Assembly: GCF_029784165.1 (NCBI RefSeq) | Contig: NC_073695.1 | Span: 232,099,916 to 232,163,915 of the forward strand | Origin: Wyeomyia smithii | Lineage: Eukaryota > Arthropoda > Insecta > Diptera > Culicidae | DNA: 64,000 nucleotides | Reading direction: 5' to 3' | In this document: positions 12,615 through 26,095 of the stretch, piece after piece | How positions within the stretch are numbered: position 1 is the first letter of the stretch | How the letters are laid out: the number at the start of each line of letters is the position of its first letter | The notes under the pieces: model-generated | The model's input: only the letters and a program-made list of their open reading frames with translations | The model's database searches: none | Told to the model about the DNA's origin: nothing | Translations under genes and position numbers: made by a program

Positions 12615-12714
12615 GTTCCAACGTCAAACACCTTTAACTAGGACTCGAACATACGGCGACTGGGTTGTTAGGACAACATCGTGCATCGAGATCAGCTAGG
12701 ATGTGAAGCACTCT

Positions 12715-13186
12715 CCGTATTTCCTGCGGAAAAAACGGGAACATCTGAGTGCTTTATCCGCACAATCAAGCTCCATTCCGAGCAATGATAGGCCTGGCTC
12801 TCTGGCTAAGGTGGGCTCAATATATCGAAGGTATTTACTAAAGACCCATTGCTTACAATGAACGAGGAATTGGGGCGGTGGCTACGCTCAATCATCAACG
12901 AAACCGTAACTCGGGGGTTGGATGTAGGTCGAGACTTCATTCCTGTGATGTATTGGGCGTATTGGGCTCACGGATAGCGATCTTAGCGTTTGTGGATTGG
13001 GATACCATGACATTGAGCATATTGTTTGGGTATGCACTGAATACTGTGGCGCCAGATCCCAACTTTTGGACTCCCTCAGGGCCCCAACGTCCCAATGTCC
13101 CGGTGCGTGACAACCTGAGTAGGCGTGACATACTGTACATGCAGCTTCTTAACGGATTCCTGAAACCCATCAAAGTTCCAATTTAA
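12715..13186 (+). pseudogene. I-clade non-LTR retrotransposon C-terminal remnant (RNase H and tail)
   Basis: The region around 12760-12830 translates to SSIPSNDRPGSLAKVGS, the end of a retrotransposon RNase H domain. Frames 12878-13186 then give the tail: GLDVGRDFIP-like sequence, VDWDTMTLSILF, PNVPVRDNLSRRDILYMQ and a terminal FLKPIKVPI before the stop. The same type of tail recurs at 23.76-24.19 kb, so the family is dispersed. Several frameshifts show it is dead. Assignment to the I clade rests on RNase H plus tail layout. Confidence 0.6.
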
Positions 13187-16100
13187 TGGTCTCTTTCTCA
13201 TTCTTATCTGAAAATCACACACTACTAATAAAAACCGCCAAAAATAAATGCCTCTTTCCTTTGTCTTTCTGATCTAATTTTAATAAAAATTGTGTATAGT
13301 TCAGTTAAACAGCTATATTACCGAAATCGAAAAATCAAATCTAATTAAGATAAGATATATCTAGTTATCAATCTGTAACAAAATGAGATTATTTAGTCCC
13401 TAGAACTTAACTTAAATAGTTGTCGCTGGATTTTTTTCAGGCTATGTATAGAGTTGATCTGCTGTGAACCTAACGTCAAACGTAATTACACTGAACGGAA
13501 TAGTCGAACCTTTGTTAGATGATTTAATATTCAGAAGTATCATACGGGTGAAATTCCAAAAATCATATGAAATACTCGATGCACTGATGATTTGCGTTTA
13601 TATTTTGAGTGACATTTGCTGATAATTCACAGCATGAATTCAAGCGCATCTGTGAAAAAAAATCATCCATGGCAGCATTATTAAGGAAATCATAGACAAA
13701 CACGAACTGTTTTGCGATTCAGTTTCACACCGTTTAACTTTCGAAATGATGTTCCATAATTATGGAAAAGATCTTTCCCATAGTTAATTACAATCATGCT
13801 ATATTCAACTGTTCAGTGTTTAGTGTTTGGTGTAAATTCGGTTCATGTACTGTACAGAGCACTACGCGACCAGAAAGTCTGCTCTTGGATCAGTTCTGGC
13901 GTTTTATTTCGATAACGCTCTCTGTTTTCCTTTTACTTTACAGTTAAGTTCGATTTCAGCAAAGTTTATTGCGTGACCGTCAACGATGCGTGTGAAATAT
14001 TTCACCAGCGAATAACAGCTCGTTTTTTTCCTGTATGAAACTATATCTAATCTATTATTAGCAATACTATTATTAGGAAGTGGCATGCTTATTTTTATTT
14101 TATCCGTGCTTATGTGTAATGTGATTTCACCCTTCCTTTCACACGCTATCTACTCTACTTTACCGGGCCTTATTTCTCCTGCCAAATAAATATCCCTGGA
14201 GAAATTTCGTCGTGCGTCCTTCTTGGCCAGTTTGATTGATAAGAGAGAGTTGTTTTTGTTTAGAGAAAGTCACACAAAATAATAGAATTTAGCGCAAAGG
14301 TACGGTAAGTGGTGGGGGAGCCTAAGATTAATCCCATGCTAAAATCCTTTTTGACATGGAATGATCAGATTCTACTATGATTCGAATCCATGACCTTGAC
14401 TTGACTTGACAAAGTGGACTCTGTAACCTAGTGGCTAGCAACTCTCCGACAGCACACTTCTGTAATGTCATAAATTGGAATATTTTACTCACTGTTGTCC
14501 CTAATCTTTCTTATTTTGTACAATAAATTAAAACTCATATGATGTTCGACGTTATAATACATATCTGTAATACTAATCCGTGCTTTTTTCGGATTGAAAT
14601 AAGATAATTTATTGTGCGAATTGTTGTTTTAATTTTAAATTAACAGAATTTTGTTACATTTTCGCCTGTATCTTGACATTATATTTTATTTTATTTAGCC
14701 TTTCAAATATCGTCAAACTTTAAATCAAGTTTGTCTACCATTCGTTCTACTTTTGTTGTATTGCACAGAATAGAATCAGTCAAATTGAAGATAATTATTG
14801 TATAATCTTTTTCTTTACAGAGCTTATTTTGTTTACTATACTATGGTGATTGTAAATATTTATATAATATTCTATTTGTATTAGTTTAGTTTATAAACAA
14901 AAAATTTACAAATTCCAAAGGGTTGAAAAATTTTATTAAAGCGAAATTAAAAAAATAGACGCAAAATAAAGGTTCTATTGAATTTATCGAAAATGTAAAG
15001 ATGACCGTTCATTAACTAAAACATACAAACACTATTCTTTGCTCGGCAACTGCTTTGTTGATTTGTAAGGTTAATCATCAACGATTTTATTTTCAATTTT
15101 TTAAGTATTCGATCAGCTGATGAAACTATCTGGCATTAGAAAAATAATAATAATTGTGTTTATTATTTTTTATTGATTAAATACTAAATGACTTTCAACG
15201 CAAGACTAGAAACAAATCAGCGACTGTTGACTCCCCAACCCGCGTAAGCTGCGCGCTATTTCGCGATCTGCTCTCCTCTGTTCACGACGAAAGTCAATCA
15301 GGCGAGAAAGGATCCCGAAAGCGCACTTTTGCAGGCACACAAGCTGAGGAAGGACTGGTTTTCAGATGTGTTATTTTTTCCAAAAAAAAAATACACGAGG
15401 AAGCAAAAAACGGAGAAATAATAATGCAGTGCAGCAAGCAGAAAACCGTTGACGACGCTCGCTGCCTGCTGCTGGTGACTACCAGTTGTAGTAGCAAAAG
15501 GCGACCTGAATCCCGAAAACCATTCCAGAACCCGACCAGAACAGAAGTGTATGTTGAGGCAGAGGCAGAGAGAGAGAAATAAACGGAGAGATAGAGAGAG
15601 AGATGCGTGGGAAATTGAACATGTGCAAGATATTACGGTTTCAGAATTTCTCGATGGCAAAACGTGCAACAGGAAAAACATAATGCGTTGAAATTGAGTA
15701 CCGTAGAATGGGGTTAAAGGAGATTTTTTTTCTATTAGTGATGCTTCAACTAGTTGTCAATGCGGTGAACTAGAAAATTCTTTAATTTTATTTGAGAAGC
15801 ATTTTCGTTTCTTTATACTACATTTCAGTCAATGAATGAGATTCTAGTTGCAACTGCTTCAAGACGCTCCAGTTATCGGTACGGGTTTGTTTGGTTGTTT
15901 TGTACGAAATTGTGCACAGGGATCCGGCCATCCTGCTGATACGGTTGGGTCTCTCATTCGCCTCAACTATGATGAGGAGGATGATGATAGTGATTCACAC
16001 TGCTGGTTGCCTTTATGCTGCTGTGTCCCAATTCAACGATCGATGTTATAGAATGTACCGGGGTTGGCTTTTTGTTTCGGTTCGGGTTTTTTTCTTTTTT

Positions 16101-19100
16101 GCTGTTTTGTTACCGAGTCGTCCCATTTACCAGTGCAAAGCAATTAACTTAAAATTGTCATATTTACTGGGAATTTCATAACGAACTGCTGCACTAGGTC
16201 AGCATGAGTAGCAGCGGTTGCGGATTGGGGAAGCAATCAACCGGTTTCTGTTTTGCAAATATGCCTCAACTATAAACCTCGAGGACGATGATACACGATT
16301 ACTCACATCGGTCAGTTGGCCTCGACCGCGAAGATTTTCTCGTACGTTTTGTTTTATTGATCAGACAAACAATAACGTCCATTTGTACCGCGAAGATCTC
16401 AATCACTACGCGTGCAGAAATGGAGAAAAAAAGTAGATAAAAAACAAGGCGTCGTTGACCATCTTTGACTAAAGCTTCGCTGCGGTTAAGTTTAAGGTGA
16501 GGTTTAACGCTAGACGGATCTTCATCAAACAGGATCACTTTCAAGGTCCGAACGAATCCGTGGTCACGCTTCTCTCTTTCATGCTCTGCGCGAAATGTCG
16601 CAATAATGTTGAATTTATGGCATTTTCGACTGAACCCGCCAAGCAGCGCCATTTGTGACGCCGAGAGGTGTTACTCCGAAAGTGGTCATAAATCGATTTT
16701 TACGTCACCGCGGACCGGTCCCTGCCGGCGGCACCAAAGCAGAGGTGAGATTCAATTAGGCTTAGTCTTCGGTTGATCACCGCGAATCGCTAGCCCGAAA
16801 GCTAGCAAAGGGGGTTCGTGTCGTTATGTTTGCCACACAGCGCACAAGTCTCCGGAATCGATCGGCGTCGGGTTCTAATGGAAATGTGCGGTTTCAGCGC
16901 AAGAGGCGTCATTCATAATTCATGGGACTCTTTGAGGCAGGAAAAGATTGTATACATTTATACACGGAATACAAATCGGTCCGACAGATAGACGGTTCTC
17001 TTTTTTTTTTAATGCTTTCCACGCTGTCTTCTGTCGGCGAGACGCGCCGAATAGCAGCAACATGTGGCTGTCATTAGGAGAACAGTTCTACATAATGAAA
17101 CCTGACGGAATTTTTGCTCACAGGAACAGCGCGCAAACAGGCGTGAGAATTAAACCTCTGGGGCGTAAAAAAATTTCGTCCTAGTTTGTTAAGCTTCAAT
17201 GTTTTATTGCGTAAGAATAGAGAAAAGCTTAGATCGAAATGACTCAAACTGGAATGAACTTAAAGCAAATAAAATTTCGGTTTATATGTCTAGAATTTTT
17301 TTTACAATTTTTTTATCATATCAAGTTATTAACGATTTATGTTTCCACTCAGTCTTTTTATTGCAATTTAGTACCACACATGTTTCGTTTTCCAGCAATT
17401 TCACAATAGATTGGCATTTCTTTTTCATTTCATTATGATTAGACAACCACCACTATCTCGCAAACATTTTTTAGTTTTCATCAAAAAAAAAACATTGTTT
17501 GAATGAGCTTTTTGAGATAGTCAATTTTAATTATTTTTTTAACATTTTTAATAAATAATTTCTGACAGTTTTTGCTCTTTCTGGAAAGCGAAAAAGTGGT
17601 AGACATACATTGGAAACAACATTTTTAAGTGTTGTTTACGGTAAATAGGGTAGAGCTGCCACAGACTCGATTGCAGCAAATTTAGAGGTTTAACACTCCT
17701 CGATTCTGCGTAATTTTGTCTCGCCACTTGTTCCACAGGCTGAGACCACAACGAACTGAATGCTTGTTACGCGTCAAATCCACAACAAGTGCGTGCAAAA
17801 CAACTTACAGGCTCATTGTTGTCTTCAAAGCAGCGTACGATTCAGTAAAGCATCAGAACAGTGTTTGAAAATCCGGGCCCACTCTTGAGGTATTTGTTAA
17901 AATTCAGTTTAAATTTTAATTCGAACAGTTTCGCCTGACTTAATACGCAATCCACTCTAACAGAAATTGTAAGCGATCTTTAAGAGTAGTCACTTTAAAC
18001 GGTAACTGACTTAGATTATCTGTTTATGGCGAAATTATCCCGCCCCCCCCCCCCCCTACCAGCAGCTCCGAATCACAAGAGCCTGGTCCTGTTAAAAATA
18101 TTTCACATCGCATCATGGAATCGCCAATTAGCATACGGCTGCCAATCGTTATTAGCTCTTGGTGATGGCTGCGCAAAAAGTCACATTGAACCGTTCACAC
18201 CGCGCTACGACCGGCCGGCCGCTGCCGGTCCGCCCCGTGAACTTCAACATCCCTCCCGGTGCCCGAGGTCCGTCCGGCCGAGAATTCGTGTGTAATCATT
18301 GCCATCGCGCGAATGGATCGTAAACTGACACGTATGGCGGCCGAGAGTGGCAGCCACTGCAAAGGTCGTCCACTGCTGGCCACGGCTCGGAACTGGCTGC
18401 CTGGGTGTTAATTGAATTATGTAAATTCTCCTACGCCGTTGTAGCAGAGCCCCGCTTACGGGTCGTTGGTTCATTTGAAAAACCAAGCAAATAAAAAGGT
18501 GCACACACCATCTGCAGGATCGTCCCTGCCTTTGCGTTCATCTTACGAACTTGCGTTGCTACTGCCGAGTATCCAAGCCGAAGCGATAGGTGTTAACTAA
18601 AGCGATCATCAATTGGTTTGCGATACCAAAATACACTCCGGCTGAGGGCGCAAATATTTGTCTTCGTTCGACCATTGAGGGTGGTTATTTTCCACTGTCG
18701 CAATCGCGATTCTCGATTCTTGCTGGTGCACGAAGGTTTAACATCTTCGCTAACAACGCGGGGGAAGCACATTATTATTAGGTTTTTTTTTCGTTCGACC
18801 TGAGCTGCATTGATTCACTGCGAGAGAATTCTTGGTGATGGTCTTGAAGCACCTCCGCTGAGGTGCAAGTTGAAAGGGCAAATGAAACGGGTTTTTCTTC
18901 TTTTTTTTTTAATGGAAAACCTTAATAGTTGCGTACGCTATTGGAGGGCACTGCAAGGAGCCTATAATGGATCGTTCGTTCGATGTAGCGATGATCTTCT
19001 TCCAACAGGGGGAATCAAAATTAAAAGGAAGCCAACCCTCTGGGATTTGTGTTCTGCCGGGATCACGGTTCACTGTTACCGAGAGAACGAAGTGAAAAGA

Positions 19101-19497
19101 TGCGGGATGGAAGGATAATAGGTTTTTTTTTCTTTCGTTAGGGATTCTTTTTAAACTACAACAAATCAATCTCATTTACTGATAGACTTTTTCTTTCCCT
19201 TTACAATGTGTTTTCAGGAATCGGAGCCCTGGTAACGAGGGGATGACCGTACACCTGCAGCTGCATTTGCCGAAGGGAAGAGAAGAATTGAGAAAGAACC
19301 TGAGATGCGCAAACCGTTGTTCCTTGAGTCATTATGGTTTGCTGCGTACACCACTTTCGAGGCAGGGGAGAAAACGAGTCTAAAGGAGATTTGTCAAAAA
19401 TTTAAACAGGGGGTTGAAAGGTCGAGCTGAAATCAGGTTAATGCGTAGGATGCGATTGTGTGATTTTAGGTTTTAGGGCTTCGGAGCTGTTCGAAAC
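13187..19497. other. Long non-coding region, no gene recognised
   Basis: Mostly AT-rich sequence with short GC-richer patches at about 15.2-15.5, 16.2-16.9 and 18.0-19.3 kb. None of the open frames (up to 127 codons) shows a recognisable domain, signal peptide plus mature region, or paralogue elsewhere in the window. Sequence near 13.9-14.04 kb is a distant relative of part of the repeat at 19.6-20.1 kb. A homopolymer C run lies at about 18044. The GC-richer patches could be conserved regulatory DNA or untranslated exons of a long gene, but I cannot show it. Confidence 0.45.
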
Positions 19498-19610
19498 ATA
19501 TGGCCTCAACAAAATTTAAATTTGGTATTGTGCTATTCGTACGTTCCCGGTATTGCTCGTGATTGAAGCACGAATATTTTACTAATAATTAATAATTTTT
19601 TTAACTGCAT

Positions 19611-20113
19611 GGCAAGCAGGGTTGATAATTGTTGACACTCTTGAGTGAAAGTGAAAAAAAGCATTCATAAACGTTATTTTTTTACAATCCTTTCAGAGTT
19701 CTCCCTTCCCGCTTCTTGCATGGAAGTGAACTGACAAAACACCTCATTACATTTCATGCGATGAAAGCAAGACAACAAAATCAGTTTATCAGTTAACGAA
19801 GATTGTCAAGGCATCGGTCAGTGACAGTGAAAAAGTGTTTCGGTGAGGTTAATTTGGTTGAGTGGACTATTTGTTTTTCTTTTTCGCTTTGAAGTGAAGA
19901 TCATTTGGTTGGATTTGTCGTCAAATTTTATTCCGTAATCGTGAACGATGTGTGCGATCTATTTCATCTGAGTATAACAGCACGTTACAAGGACGAAAAT
20001 CTAGTGTATCTGAAAGAGTGCTGCGATCATTGGAAGTGAAAATTGAAAATGATTGGCTGTAATTTTCGAAGAATTTTGCTGGGGAAAATGACTTTTATCA
20101 GCACTGATGGCAA
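19611..20113 (+). repeat. About 500-bp dispersed repeat, plus-strand copy
   Basis: Sequence from GGCAAGCAGGGTTGATAATT to the CAGCACTGATGG region is found again in reverse orientation at 60853-61342, with high identity over most of its length. It has no coding frame. The two copies show the unit is a dispersed, probably transposable, sequence. Its terminal structure is not clear enough to classify. Confidence 0.75.
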
Positions 20114-20174
20114 GTGCTCCAAAGGGCCAAATGGCATATATCACTCGACTCAGTGCGACGAGCTGACTATTTTC

Positions 20175-20199
20175 TGTATGTATGTATGTATGTGTGTCC

Positions 20200-20230
<31 letters not shown>
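20175..20230. repeat. TATG/TG microsatellite
   Basis: Short run of TATG units followed by (TG)n with one CCG interruption. Confidence 0.9.
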
Positions 20231-20231
<1 letters not shown>

Positions 20232-20905
20232 AGATTTTTATTTTCACTCACTTTTCTCAGAGATGGCTGAACCGATTTTAATGAAATTATATGCAAATGA
20301 AAGTTCTAGTTGCCCCATAAGACCCAATTTAATTTCATTGTAATTGGATTTTTATTTTAGAGGTTATGTTTAAAAATGTAAAAATCACGAAACATTAATA
20401 TCTCAGAAACCACCCTACCGATTTTAATAAAATTGGTATCAAATGAACAGGCTATCTTAAAACCCTTAACTTTTGAAAAGGTTCAAAAGTTTTGAAAAGA
20501 AACGTCGTCTGAAGACTGTTTAATTTCACTCATGTTTCTCAGAGATGGCTGGATTGATTCCCACAAAATCAGTGTCATATGAAAGGTAAGACTCTATTGA
20601 TTTGTTTTGCAATCGGACTATTACTTTGCCTGTTATGTTTGAAAATGTGGAATCTAGCTATGAAAAGAAACATATTCCGAAGAATACATAAACTCACTTA
20701 CTTTTCTCATAAATGGCTGAACCGATTTTCACAAAATTAGTGTCAAATGAAAGGTCAAGCTGACTCATAACACCCTATTGAATTTTACTGTAATCGAACT
20801 GTAACTTCGTCTGTAATGTACCGAATTGTGAAAATCACGAAACTTCATTATCTCAGAAAGTACACAACCGATTTTATGAATAGTATTATCAGATGAACGG
20901 ACTAG
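20232..20905 (+). repeat. Diverged tandem repeat, unit about 150-170 bp
   Basis: Units begin with a TTTCACTCAYTTTTCTCAGAGATGGCTGAACCGATTTT-like block and contain ATGAAAGGT-like and AATCGGACT-like parts. Starts are visible near 20245, 20390, 20525, 20695 and 20850, with considerable divergence. No coding potential. Similar GGCTGAACCGATTT blocks commonly trail mosquito repeats next to a TG microsatellite, as here. Confidence 0.6.
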
Positions 20906-20919
20906 TTAAGGGTTAACTG

Positions 20920-23756
20920 ATGAATTATGATTCAACACGTGGTTTCAATGTTTGGCTGCTCTATACGTTCCCTTTTTATTTGATTGTAATCAAACTTAAG
21001 CAACAGTTATGTATTAAATTGTTAAAACAACGGTAGTCTATTATCTCAAGTTTAAAACGACTTATTTGAACATAACTAGTGTCATACAAACGAGTCATCT
21101 CTCAAACTAACAAATAACAAACTTCATAACAATTTGACATGCATAACAATAACAATTTGATTATATATGGCCTCAACATGATTTGAATGTGGTATCGTAC
21201 TATTTGAACGTTCCTGGTATCGCTCGTGATTAAATTGTTGGAAATTAAGAGTCATTTCTTTTATTTCGCTATTTCTTGAGCATTTACATTACGTCAAAAA
21301 GTGAATACACATTTATTGGATTGAAGTAAATCTATTTTTACAAATAATAGATTTGAATGAGAAAGGCTGGGTCTGACCGCTAGGCTGATTAATTTAGGTT
21401 TTACGATAGAAATCAGCTTAAATTTATCTTGACTTCAATCGAGAGATTAGAATGTAACGTACCCGATTCTATTTGTAAAAGAGCAGACAGCTAGTAGTCG
21501 AAGGAGAATTATGATGAATATAATCTGTATACTAATGACTTTTTAATTTTTTATTTAGCATACTTACTTGTTGTTCCTTTATTACAAGACGATTAAACAG
21601 TTTTATGGAGTTATACTCAAACACTGCATTTGCTCAAATTGTCATTTTGATTGCGCTGTTTAAGTGAAACGTTCCATAGCAAACGACCGAAACTAAAATA
21701 ATTGGATCTTCTCTGCCTTGGCTGATAATAGACAAGACAATAATTAGCTTATTAACTGCTGCGCCCTGCCGGTTCGATTTACGAATGCTCGGTAGTGCAC
21801 CTTAATCTCTGACTAAAGCAATACTAAAAACTATTATACAGCGCCGTTTGATTCTGCAAATAGTACAATAGTATAATAATATTAGAATTAATAATTTATG
21901 AAAACATAGAAAATAAACTTTATTAAAAGAAACAGGTAAGAATAAAATGGAACGAACAAATTATAAATACCAAATTTTATTACCCCTTTTTACACGGGTG
22001 ATAAGTGTCGAATTTTGGAATTTACATGCCTTTTCATACGTTTCATTACACATCACATCAAATCACGCAAATTCCAAAGTTCGTGTAAATACTGAAAACT
22101 TCATTTTCAATGATGTATATTACAATTGTACCTTATATCGAATCATGAAACATTTTCAACACTAGGGCTTCAAATACTTTGTTTTGCTGTCGTTTGTCTA
22201 CGTATAGTATTTTATGGAAATAGAATCCAACTATAAGTGTGAACCAACTCGTTTTAAGTATAATTTGAATCACACACTGAAAATTTATTTTAGTTTGCAA
22301 TGCAGCATAATGTAAATAGTACGAAAAATTAGTAAGCCTACGCAATAACATATACATTATACGGTTTCAATAATAACCGAACTCAAAAATTTCGTTCAAG
22401 TAAATACTCGTGCTTTCGGTTTTTTGTTCGTTGTTATCCACGTTCGTACGAAAGTACATTCGTGAATTGTACAAATTATGCGCATTGTTGTAATTCTATT
22501 CGATAACTTGCAATAAGAATGTTCTATACAATCAACAAAAGTGCTGTACAATCTACGAATTCCATGTTTACGAAACGTGCGTGCAAAGAATAACGAAAAA
22601 ATATTTTCAATGCATAGTTTTTGTTTTTTTCTTTTTAGGAGATCTTTAGCCGCGTGTGATAGTTTGTTTCCAAAAAGTATGTCGTATAGAAAAAAAGCAA
22701 AGAAATCAAGCCGTTATGTTATTATTACTAATTTTTTTTTCAACACTCATTTCATACAAATTTTTATTGAAACTATTTCTTTTTTTCTTCTCATTGTTAT
22801 TTATTTTTTGGTCCGATGTATGAGAACTATGAATATCTGCTTACGGGTTGAGAACTTTTTCAATAATTTCCTCGTCCTTCAGGATTTCGGAATCTGCATT
22901 TTCTTCATTGCATTTCAAAATGACCGTTTGAATTGACTTTTCTTTACATATGAGGATGGCATAAAATCGCACTTTGCACGCTGGTTTAAAACATGAAAAA
23001 CGTGATCGTCAACATTTTTAGTATAAAAATGCCATTCTAGTGCTATAGTGTATTCGACAAAGTTTTTGTATATCTTAAGGGGAATTCTTGATGCAAATAG
23101 ATTGAGATTGAGATGAAAATCTATTTTTTTTTTCATTACTTGTCAAATCAGAGTGAAGTCTTTAGCAAAGTTGTAGGTAATCAAATGTATAAAAGTTTTG
23201 CTGAAGACGCTTTCATTCTTTCTCTTGAAAATTGACCACATACAGGTAGCTTTATACACACATTCTTAAACTGTTTGAAAATCAAAAAATACCAACCAAT
23301 ATTTTTCGGGTGTGATTTCAGAGGCCTACTATACTCTGAATATTTTTCATATTTGAGAAATACATTATTCTGCCTAGACTTGGCATTTCTCTGCACCAGG
23401 TGTACCCGTCGACTCGCACGAGGAGCAGCCTACTCGATTCGTGCGAAGAGAATTTTCTTCGCACGCCGTGAACACGCATTAGTTCGCAGGTGCACGTGTG
23501 TTATTTCTCGAGTACACGGCGGGTGCACCGTGTAGATGAATGAAACCAAACGGGAAAACTAATAACCTACGCTATGTCTCTTTTATATTGGAAAAAAATG
23601 GTTTAGTCACACATGTTGAGTAGTTGATTTTTGTGCGATAATGACTAGGAAACAAAAGTATTACAGAGATTTTACGCCGCAAAAAATGCCTACGGACCAT
23701 TATTTCATCTTTATGGACAGTCTCAGTTCTATTCAGGCTGTTCATCGATGAAAATT
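20920..23756. other. AT-rich non-coding region with one strong hairpin
   Basis: No recognised gene. The 131-codon plus-strand frame at 22541-22936 is Phe/Ile-rich, as expected of T-rich DNA, and has no identifiable family. At 23440-23465 there is a perfect 10-bp stem (CGTGCGAAGA / TCTTCGCACG) with a 6-nt loop, inside a short GC-rich patch. Confidence 0.45.
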
Positions 23757-24195
23757 TCAAAGCACCCTCCGTACGGGAACATCAGAATGTTTTATCTGAA
23801 AAATTTTCTCAGATTACCTTAGTGTGGATGCCTTTTCATTGTTCCATTCCGGGCAATAAGAAGGTGGACAGTTTGACTTAGGTGGGCTCAACAAACGATG
23901 ATATTTATGATAGATCAATTGCCTACAATGAGTTTTTACAATTTTCTCGACAGAGTACGCCTTTAAACTGGCAGATCTCTTCCTTCCACTACGGGTTATA
24001 CATCTACTGCAAATTGTGCACACGGATAGTAATCATTGCGTTTGTGGATGGAACCATCATGACAATGAGTACGCGGTTTTGGTGATGCTGAACTCCGTGG
24101 CACCAGATCGTTACTTTTGGGTACCCTCAGGATCTCAGAAATACAAACCTATGCTTCAGTTTGTGGTTTCCTGGATCAAGGGAACAAGACATGAA
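23757..24195 (+). pseudogene. Second I-clade retroposon RNase H/tail remnant
   Basis: Plus-strand DNA reads as a decayed RNase H end (a WMPFHCSIPGN-like stretch, then VDSL) followed by VGSTNDDIYDRSIAYNEF. The tail motif block is similar to that at 12.7-13.2 kb (HDNEY, LNSVAPD, WVPSGSQ). Stops and frameshifts interrupt it throughout. Shared order of blocks with the 12.7-kb copy indicates the same or a sister family. Confidence 0.55.
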
Positions 24196-24221
24196 TAATG
24201 CCGGTTTATGAGTTCCGTAAA

Positions 24222-24490
24222 CCGGGGTAAGATTTTGCCAGTGTGGGGTGAGATTGTGTCATACAAACCCATTGTTTGTCAGCCATCTCATGGCGATCAC
24301 AAGACCCAAATTTCTTAAATAAGTTTCCTCTAATATTTGAACAAGAAAGACTAGTCTTCTGATCCGCAATAGATGGCTGCCAAGTCACGGGTTGTATGCA
24401 CAATCACACCCCCACTGGCACAATCTGATCTTTGTGGTAAGGTCTCCTGCATTTTTGAGCCGTGGCCGCGATCGCGGCTGACGGTACTTG
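24222..24490. repeat. Partial element with GGGGTAAGATT / GGGGTGAGATT motifs
   Basis: Motifs occur at 24224-24239 and 24245-24260 in direct orientation and at 24398-24413 and 24417-24430 inverted. The right end (GGCTGACGGTA) resembles the right end of the 7376-8235 element. The left terminus is missing or diverged. It is a truncated or internally deleted relative of that TA element. Confidence 0.6.
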
Positions 24491-26095
24491 AAAAGCAACA
24501 GAGTGCTCATCAAACCACAAGTCGAACCGCTGATTGAATAGAACATGCTAGTTTTAGTTTAGACTTAGTTTTAATTCGTTTCGCCTGTATCAGATATCCT
24601 AGAAATAAGATTTATCTGGTTGAAATTTTGAAAAAAAAAAGGTTGGGAATGAGTAGCAATTAGGAATATTCACTATTGTTCCAGTTTCCAGTGGACCATA
24701 CGTGCTTACCCCTTCGTTACTGTCACTTTTTTATCTTTACCATCAAATTGTCACACTGATCTGAGGATCCATGAAAAGGACATCTTGAACAAATAAAGGA
24801 AGCCAAGGACTGGCAAAGAGAAGCTGCGGTCGTTTGCAAAAGGCTATAAAAAGCTGCAAAACTAGAGTGGCTAATTAGAGCTCAAGTATCCATTTTTAAT
24901 ATTTAAATTTATTGTCATACACCAGCTCAACATGGTATGCCCGATGCGCAATGGTCAGGCAATCTCCGAAATCATTTTGCTACTGTCGGCTTGCCTCGTC
25001 AGGCAGAAAAAATGCTTGAGATATTCATGTGTTCTTCTCTTTGAATACTGGGAAAAATTACCTTGGCTTTGAAAACCAATCACACTAGCCATGGCAATGA
25101 TATGACGGACGCCGCATGCCATCGTTCGGCTTTGAGGCGCAAAACTTCGGTTTCAGGTGTAAAACTTCGGCTTTCTCTTTTGCTGATGTGTAACCGATTC
25201 GTTTTTCCCGTGCAGAATGAATAGGAGTGAGCAGTTGCTTGTCAGGTGTAGCGTAAATTAATTGCGCGCGCGGAGTCCTTTGATTCCCGCGTAGTGCAAA
25301 TGTAAAATACACCTTGCTCTTCGGTCGCCCGGAGGAGAAAACCAAGTCTGATTCTGCCGAACATATCTTAAGCATAGGTATTTCCAACTTTTTCATAGGT
25401 TTTGTGACGTTTTTGATAAAAAGGCACTTTTTCAAATCAAGTTTTTTTGCTTCTGCTTAGCTAAACCCTAAGCAGTGCGGATCAGCTGCTCCGTTCCCAT
25501 CCATGTTAAACCAAGCTTTATCATGTTTTTTCAGCAACCTTAACATTTTCGGACGGGTTTTCAAACTTCCGCTAAGTGTAACGTATTTTATGGACACTCC
25601 CTAAATGATCAATAGTAACCAGAGACTTTGACAAGATAATCAGTATATTGTTTATAGAAGTTACCATACCAATTTCGGAGTTATTTTTGACATAATAAAA
25701 ATATGTACCTTATATCGAGGTAAAATGTACCTTATATAGAATGAGACTATATCGTTATAACGAGGATTCCTCATATCGAAGTTCGCCTGTATATAGTTTC
25801 GAAATAAAAATTAAAACCAGAGTAAAAAATGGTAGAGATGGAGATGATTGATTGGTAGTAGATGCTAATGAACAAGGGCTGATATTAAGCTACTGGAAAC
25901 GGCGAGGTACAGCACAGTTAGTGTTCGAAATAAAATTTATATTGAACCAGTCATATCAGAGACAGTATTGTTGTTTATTAAATATTGATCAATTGTTAGT
26001 TTGATGTGTTTTCTCAACAAAATTTTGAAGCAGTTCATGTTGCTAGCAGATTTACACACTTGCAGTAAAGCGTTATGGTTCTTAAAACCATTATC
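24491..26095. other. Non-coding region
   Basis: No repeat termini or coding similarity recognised. The 116-codon minus-strand frame at 25085-25435 has no identifiable domain. Confidence 0.45.

Larger units (their letters stand above)
19498..21233. repeat. Direct repeats of about 68 bp bracketing a repeat cluster
   Basis: A segment starting ATATGGCCTCAAC at about 19498-19566 recurs in the same orientation at about 21165-21233, with scattered mismatches. Both contain a GTTCC-GGTAT-GCTCGTGATT core. Between them lie a dispersed repeat, a GT microsatellite and a diverged tandem array. This could be an old local duplication or the outer parts of one larger composite element. Confidence 0.55.

Noticed and set aside
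22541..22936. 131-codon frame with hydrophobic segments
   Set aside because: Composition is what T-rich DNA gives; no family, splice or paralogue support.
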